Source: Cladorhizidae sp. MBARI D1340-BT2 (lineage: Eukaryota > Porifera > Demospongiae > Poecilosclerida > Cladorhizidae). Taken from it: 64,000 nucleotides of DNA. Position 1 is the first letter of the stretch; each line of letters begins with the position of its first letter. Below, one piece after another: positions 57,893-64,000 of the stretch. Below the pieces are notes generated by a model, which was not told the origin of the DNA, did not search any database, and was given only the letters and a program-made list of their open reading frames with translations. Location of the stretch: positions 15,977,890 to 16,041,889 of the forward strand of contig JAQNBH010000002.1 in NCBI GenBank assembly GCA_028752905.1, read 5' to 3'. The position numbers and the translations under genes are program-made.

Positions 57893-60372
57893 TCAATCCA
57901 AGCTCAGTGGAACGGCATTAACAACCGCATGAGAAAGAGCATCTGCTACATGATTATCTTTGCCAGAAATGTGCCGCACATTGGTTGTGAACTCAGAAAT
58001 GTAAGCTAAGTGATGTTGTTGGCATGGCGACCATGGGTCTGATACCGTAGCAAAAGCAAATGTAAGGGGGTTGTGGTCAGAATATGCTACAAAATCACGA
58101 CCTTCCAAACAGTAGCAGAAATGGCGAATGGTGAGGTAAGCCAGCAGTTCCCAATCAAAGGCACTGTACCTAGTTTCTGGAGGGCGTAGTTGCCGACTGA
58201 AAAAGACTATTGGTCGACCATCTAATAGCTGTTCAAAAACTCCCCCCACTGCTATGTTTGAGGCATCCATGGTAATGGAAGTTGGAGCTGTCATACGAGG
58301 ATGGACTGACAAAGCCTGTTTGGCCCCAGCCACCATGTCCTTGGACCATTCCATCATCTTTGCCTTTCCTTTTGTACAGGCAAAAATAGGTTGCATGATT
58401 TCTGCTGCCTTGGGAACAAAACGGTGATAAAAATTTATCATTCCCAAAAACTCCTGCATGCCTTTAACTGTCTTGGGTTGCGGGAAATCCAAAATGGCCT
58501 TCACCTTTTCTGGCAATGGGGACACACCATATTGGTCGACATGGTGGCCCAGAAAATTAATTGCAGTTACTCCAAAAATGCATTTGGAGCGATTAATGAC
58601 CAAACCGTGAGCCTGTAGTCTTGTAAAAATCCAACGTAGATGCTCAGCATGCTCTGCCTTGGTCGACTGGCCACTAAAATATCATCCAACTAAACAAAAA
58701 TGAAGTCCAGGCCTTGACAGACTATATGCATGAGGCATTGAAAGGATTGGGCTGCATTAGTGAGGCCAAATGGCATTCTAGTATATTCAAAAAGTCCAAA
58801 TGGGGTGATGATTGCTTTGTTAATGGGAACCTGATGATATCCCTTGATCAAATCGATCTTAGAGAAAAACTTTGCTCCTGCCAAATTGGCTGCAAAATCC
58901 TGAATGTGAGGAACAGGGTTACTTGTCAGGAGTGGTCACATTGTTAAGATGCCGATAATCACCACAAGACCTCCAACCTGTGCCTTTGGCACCATATGGA
59001 GCAGCGAGGACCATGGGCTATTGGAATGACGAATGATATATACCCAGAGCTTCCAACTTGGCAAATTCTTCCTTAGCTAGTCTGAGTTTATCTGTGGGTA
59101 AACGCCTTGCCCTGGCACAGATTGGAGGTCCTTGTGTTTGCACAAAATGTTCAACTCTGTGTTTCACCCTCTTTGAGGAAAAATTTGGTGTAGTAATTGA
59201 AGAAAACTCTGCCAGTAAATGAGCAAATGCGTTATGCACATTTACCGCCACAGTGCTGATGCGAGGGCCAATCTGGGCAGCTCTAGAGAGGGGAATGATG
59301 GTATATGTCACCATGTCAATTAACCTATGACCGCCAAGGTCAACCATAAGACCATTGGTGGACAAGAAATCAGCTCCAAGTATTGGTTGGCTAACCTCTG
59401 CAATGACAAAATCCCAAGTGAAGCGCTTGTCACCGATTAAAATGGGTACAGTACGCATTCCAAAAGTACGGATGGATGATCCATTTACAGCCTGAAGGGC
59501 AGGACCCTTAGGGGGAGTATGTTTATCATTGCCGGAAGCTGGGATAACACTGACTTGTGCCCCTGAGTCTACCAAAAATTTACAACCGGAAGCGCAGTCC
59601 CAAACATGTAGTACATAGTTTCTAGAAGGACTTATTACCGAGGCTACTTCGTTCTCCTCCTTGTCTCCCGATACATCAACATTGACGGCTGCAACGGAAT
59701 CATTTCAGGAGCAGGGTGGTACACACTTGTGTGCTTTGGCTACAAATTTTGCATGGTAAGCACACAACCTCGCAAAGACCACTTGTCGCTTTCCTCTGTT
59801 GGCTCCATGCACTCGAGGTTGGGTTCCCTGTTGAAAAGTAGCTGAACTTTTCAGGGACTTACCTACAGCAGCTAGTTGCTCAAGCTTGAGACACTTTTGA
59901 ATGTGGTCTGCTCTCTTCGCAATATCATCAAGGGCAGTTAGACCTGTACTTGCCACTTGTTTCCGTAGCTCAATGGGGAATGTAAGAAACCACACCTACT
60001 TTAAAAGGGCTGTTCCTTCCAGACCACGCATGAAAGCCAACATGTTGGAAGGTTTCATGTCACCCAGTGAACCAGCGTCCAAAATTTAGTCCGCTTTCTG
60101 TTCATCCTAAAGCCCATAGGTAGCTAAAAGGACTTGCTTCAAGTTTTCGAATTTGTCGGTCACGGGAGGGGCCATAAGTGTTGAATTAATGCGTCCTGGA
60201 TGACTGCATCCAAAGCTGCCACTACATAATAATACTTCGTTTGGTCTACTGTAACACCAAACTGGGCCTCGCACTGGACGAACCACAATTCTGGGTCGAT
60301 GGAGTCAAATGTTGGAAGCTTGACTGCTACCACAGCAACGGATACGGCAGGTGGTGGAGGGTCCGTAATCAA
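57893..60372 (-). pseudogene. Ty3/Gypsy gag-PR-RT-RNaseH pseudogene
   Basis: Order on the minus strand: gag (LPTFDSIDPELWFVQCEAQF near 60280-60340, then LRKQVASTGLTALDDIAKRA near 59910-59970); protease (MVDSGAQVSVIPAS at 59575, with the DSG catalytic triplet, and ILGADFLSTNGL); and reverse transcriptase (KIDLIKGYHQVPI near 58840, MPFGLTNAAQSF near 58760). The connection and RNase H follow (TMDASNIAVGG, AFDWELLAYL, YSDHNPLTFA, GKDNHVADALSH). The tyrosine codon of the YLDD active site is a TAG stop (58690-58692), and frameshifts separate gag, PR and RT. The integrase is missing at 57892. This order (PR-RT-RH) differs from the two INT-early fragments. Confidence 0.85.
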
Positions 60373-60389
60373 TAGAAATGATGTAACTA

Positions 60390-60402
60390 GTCGGGGTCAC
60401 CA
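60390..60402 (-). other. Primer-binding site, tRNA-Trp type
   Basis: TGGTGACCCCGAC on the minus strand, just upstream of gag, complements the 3' end of animal tRNA-Trp (including CCA) over 13 bases. It marks the end of the 5' LTR. Confidence 0.7.
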
Positions 60403-60900
60403 CTTTAGCAGTTGCTAAGTGAAGAAAATTGTTTGTCTTAGCGTGGTATTTCACAAGAGACAAAAGTAGACATTTTTCAATTATATTAATTAATCACACC
60501 GGATCAAGTCTGGTTTTGACACACCCAAACTAAAGGCAGGGGAAAACTGAAGCATCAACGGCCATAATATAATCATAACTCTATATAATGCACACTATCA
60601 TCTACTGAGGCCAGAGCAAGACAGGTAGTAGGCTAGCACAGCACAGCTAGATGACTCTCACCACACTAATAGGAGATGGCAGGAAGTTGAAATCGAGCAC
60701 AGTATCTGGCATACATTTTGTATCATTGATGCCCTTGTTTTGTGTTGGTGTATGGGAAATTGTCAGCTAATGCAGCTATGTCTTAGCTGCGTAATGAATA
60801 AAGGCTAGTTCACAATAATTATGTTTCTCATACTGGCAATGCATATTTTTGTGATATTATGAACAAGAAGTCTCATCACATTGCTTGAACAGATTGAGTT
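60403..60900 (-). repeat. Probable 5' LTR of the Gypsy copy (outer limit unknown)
   Basis: By position this should be LTR sequence adjoining the primer site. I could not find the second LTR in the window, so the outer end is not defined. Confidence 0.4.
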
Positions 60901-61670
60901 TCTATTCTAGCACTGGTTGGGACATGTCAGTCAACATCTGTCGGTGTGCTTTATTTGTGTTTCTGTAAAAAATAGTTTCTACTTTAAAGAAGAGATGAGT
61001 TAGGAAAGCTTCATAGAGGCAGTGAGAAATGTTCCTAGTAAGGATGTATCTCACAAGTTATACATGGATTGAAAGTAAGGTTTGTTGTAGACATGCAAGA
61101 TAAGGCGTGCATAAGTTTTGGTTGCTTACTTCAATGGAACGGATTCTTATACCAAACTGCAGAGAAAAGGTTCATTATTGAAATAAATAGTTACAGCTAT
61201 AAATGGTATTGTTATAAAGTTGGTAGACAATCAGTGGAAGTAGGCATTCACTCTTATGGTTGGTAGGTTATATATGGTGTGTATGCAGAGTTGGGAGATA
61301 CCTGTGTTGCTAAGGCAATGACCACATGCACCTGGATACCAGCTGGTTGTGATAGTAAAGCATCTTGCCCCTCTGGGAAAGGGGGGAATATAAGTTGATG
61401 TTGGCAGATTCTCGTCTGGTGACAGATCAAATGGCAGTAATTATTCCATATTAGGTGGTTATACTACTAGGCTGCACTCCTTGTAGATGGTGAAACTTGA
61501 GGTTTCTTCCTGTGGCATCCTTGATGTTCAGCAGGTTATTTGGAAGGCTTCATCTTTACTGTCTTCATTATCACTGCAAGTCCATTGCTCATGAACATAT
61601 ATGAAATAATTTAATAGACCATGTCCATTGAGTGCATATTCAAATATTGTGTTGAAGTATACTCTCCTGT
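60901..61670. other. Intergenic; nothing recognised
   Basis: The short frame at 61069-61266 has no recognisable motif. Confidence 0.4.
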
Positions 61671-62060
61671 CAACATGACTCAGTGCTGTTTAGGAGCTGT
61701 GGTGGCTTGTCTCACTCTCGATCAATGTTGTGTAGGAGGTGTTATCACCTATCTCCCTGTGACTCTATTGTGTCTAAGAACTGTGATGGCCTGTCTCCCT
61801 GAACTCAGTTATATGTACCATGATGGCTTGTCTAGCCGTCGCCCAATGCTGTGTTGGAGCTTTGATGGTTGGTCATCCTGCAGCTCAATGATGGCCCGTC
61901 ACCCGGTAAGACAGTGATGTGTAGGAGATGTGATGGCCTGTCTATCTGTAGTTCAGTGATGCGTAGAGGCTGTGATGGCTTGTCTATCTGTATTTCAGTG
62001 ATGTCTAGGAGCTGTGATGGCTTGTCTCCCTCTGGCTCAGTGATGTGTAGGAGCTATGGT
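61671..62060. repeat. Minisatellite, period about 55-60 bp, about 7 units
   Basis: Degenerate units around gtgatgtgtaggagctgtgatggcttgtct. They keep open frames in places, which look like protein repeats but are artefacts of the unit. Confidence 0.85.
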
Positions 62061-62572
62061 GTGCTTATCTTGACTAAGATATACCGACATAACATGAACT
62101 GTAGAACTGTTCTGAGGCAGTGAAATGCTATTAAAAAGACTTACGACTTTTAACTTTTTCCCCCAGCAGCATAAGAATGTTACTGAGGTGGAAAGTCTGC
62201 CCAAATATTCATACACAGCATTGAGTGAGGTGGGGGGCTGTGATATCATTTCCCCTTTCATAACGCCCTCTCCAAACCAAACTCTAGGTCTCCGCCATCA
62301 CCTCTCCAACAACTTTGGAAAATGCAATGGTACGTGATTTTTAATGGGTTAGCTACAATGCTAACAGCAACACAATCTGAAGGGCAAGATTGTCAGACCT
62401 ATTTGTTAGTTGAAAATATTTAGGATTTCATCAATGTAAGCAAATTTAAATTCACGAGGTACTCTTTGCTAACACCCCCCCTCCCCCCACTTCCTCCTGT
62501 CCCAGGAAGCCCAAAATACTGTTATACAGTGACTCATTTAGACAAGTCATGGGATGAGGGGGGGAGGGGAGT

Positions 62573-62596
62573 GGGGGGGGGGGGGGGGGGGGGGGG
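62573..62596. repeat. Poly-G tract
   Basis: Twenty-four consecutive G after a G-rich lead. On the opposite strand it encodes a proline run inside a spurious frame. Confidence 0.95.
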
Positions 62597-63185
62597 TAAG
62601 AGGTAGCAAAAAATTGTGTTTGTTTAGATATGGGGAGTGAAGACCCCAAGGTAGAAAGTGAAGATACACAGTAAATCTGGAGTACTTCATGTCCATAAGA
62701 AAATATTGCATGTTTCTCAACCTGTGGTTGTAAATTATTTTTTACTGACACAACTAACCGTGAGACAATACACAATTCACTTATGAAGAGAAACTGCTAG
62801 AGCTATGGGTGAGATTGCTAGGCCATTCTTGAAAGAAGCTGCCATGTTTACAGAGCTACATGTACATGGAAACCAACAGTTGAGTGGTTACAAAAAAAGA
62901 GCCATTAAATTTGAGATCCCTACACAATAGCTATATAGCGGTGAAAGAAGATGCCATCAATATTGGACATACGCCTATATAATGTCACAGCTTTGTTCAC
63001 TTTCTGAACTACAAATATCTTAGGAGAGAGAGATTTCTAGCACTTCTAGAAGCCATCTCTCTTCTCTGAGTTTGAGCCGTAGCTAAAGCATGATCTTACA
63101 CTAATTTACCATTTTTAATTTTTGTTGTTCAGTAGGACTACGAAAATTTATCAACAAATGAAAAACTCCAGATTTACGGTAGAAG

Positions 63186-63442
63186 TGGAAGCTCCTCTGT
63201 GACCTCTATGTGGTTAGGAGGATGGATATAGGCGAGGTTCACGCGTGAAACTCTATATAGTAGATATATGAGTGTCTGTGAACTTCTATGTGTTGGGAAG
63301 GAGGGATATATGAGTAGAAGCTCCTTTCTGAACCTCTATATGGGGATATTGGAGTGTGGCTATGTTACACTTCGATATGGTGGGAAGGAGAGATATAGGA
63401 GTGGAAGCTCACATGTGAACGAACCTCTAAATGGTGGGAAGG
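63186..63442. repeat. Degenerate tandem repeat upstream of the sixth Ig-like gene
   Basis: Four to five units of about 55-60 bp sharing gtggaagctc, gaacctctatatgg and tgggaaggagggatata. It ends about 140 bp before the start codon of the next gene. Confidence 0.8.
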
Positions 63443-63583
63443 TTATAATTTTGTCAAAACATCACTGCAAAACAAATGTTCATGTCGTTCAAGACACATG
63501 GATCCTAATTTCAAGTTTTAGGGCAACAAGTGACCTGTAAAATAAAATTAAGTTCTGTCTTTCCAATTTTGGCTTGTAGACGA

Positions 63584-63728
63584 ATGAATAATAAGGCATG
63601 TACAGTGGTTCTTAATCTGTTTGTTGCACTATTTTCCTGGCATGCCGGTTCTCTAGCAACCAGCCCACCAAGCTGTTATTGCAAGGATAACTATAGCTAC
63701 ATTGGAAATCGACCAGTTAAAAGAATTT
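63584..63728 (+). CDS. First exon of a sixth Ig-like gene (continues off window)
   Basis: 145-nt exon: signal peptide (MNNKACTVVLNLFVALFSWH) and Cys mini-domain (CYCKDNYSYIGNRPVKRIC). It ends at a GTAAGT donor in phase 1, exactly as in members A, alpha and alpha-prime. The C-x-C pattern and the closing ...IC-K across the donor match the family. No Ig-like exon appears before the window ends, so the first intron is longer than about 270 bp. This places a further family member about 27 kb right of the duplication. Confidence 0.7.
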
Positions 63729-64000
63729 GTAAGTTTAGCTACCTAAAGTCCTAAAATATGGTAAATACTCTGAGGTCAAAGAGACATATACACCAGCCCA
63801 GGACATCCTAATTATGTGTAAGAAGGCTCATTTTCAAATTCAAAATCTAGGCGCACCCTAATATTCAAATTAGTGCTTGTGGCATGTGCAATTAGTTCTT
63901 CTGCATTTTTTTAGGCATGCTAAATTGGATATGCGGGAAACTTTTTAGGTCTGTACAGTCCAGATACATGCCTAGGTGCCAGATAACAAGCTTCTTGACT

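Overview
This is a eukaryotic, animal-type, AT-rich window of 64 kb. It holds spliced genes with short GT-AG introns, signal-peptide first exons, Ig-like exons bounded by phase-1 introns, abundant simple repeats, and decayed DNA transposons and LTR retrotransposons. The base composition, the frequent tagctagctat-type words and the kind of Ig genes remind me most of a demosponge. That is an impression from the sequence alone; a cnidarian or other early-branching animal is not excluded.

The main content is a cluster of six related genes for secreted, cysteine-rich, Ig-like proteins. Each has a signal peptide, a short C-x-C mini-domain, a first Ig-like domain with the usual Cys...Trp...Cys, and a second unusual Ig-like domain that starts at a conserved HAFF..CP motif. 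One member adds a third Ig-like domain. Member A (1348-6239, minus) is complete on paper. Member alpha (10743-11862, plus) is broken. Members beta (20889-22756), alpha-prime (28427-29547) and beta-prime (34147-36040) are on plus. A sixth member starts at 63584 and runs off the window.

alpha+beta and alpha-prime+beta-prime are the two halves of a large tandem segmental duplication, about 8.56-25.26 kb and 26.35-40.25 kb. Each half carries its own later insertions. Unit 1 has a pogo/Tigger-like element (12693-16506) and a piggyBac element (about 16941-20394) that itself contains a nested TTAA-flanked MITE (18006-18669). Unit 2 has an LTR retrotransposon with a perfect 5-bp target duplication (30890-33833) and a hAT fragment (37952 to about 39568). 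The other unit shows the empty site in each case. A 138-bp imperfect palindrome (25886-26023) lies at the junction of the two units.

Right of the duplication lie a 1.55-kb minisatellite of about 34-bp units (40.57-42.13 kb), another hAT fragment, an (ATC)n tract, several short tandem duplications, and an apparently intronless gene for a secreted, probably GPI-anchored Cys-rich protein (47652-48638, minus). After these come a second INT-early LTR fragment (53.87-54.97 kb), a hAT C-terminal fragment, and a Gypsy gag-PR-RT-RNaseH pseudogene with a tRNA-Trp-type primer site (57.89-60.40 kb). Two minisatellites precede the sixth Ig gene. Long stretches between these show nothing I can call coding.

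The most interesting signal is the Ig-like gene cluster. The two beta copies differ in their second Ig domain mostly by amino-acid replacements, the pattern expected of a diversifying recognition family.
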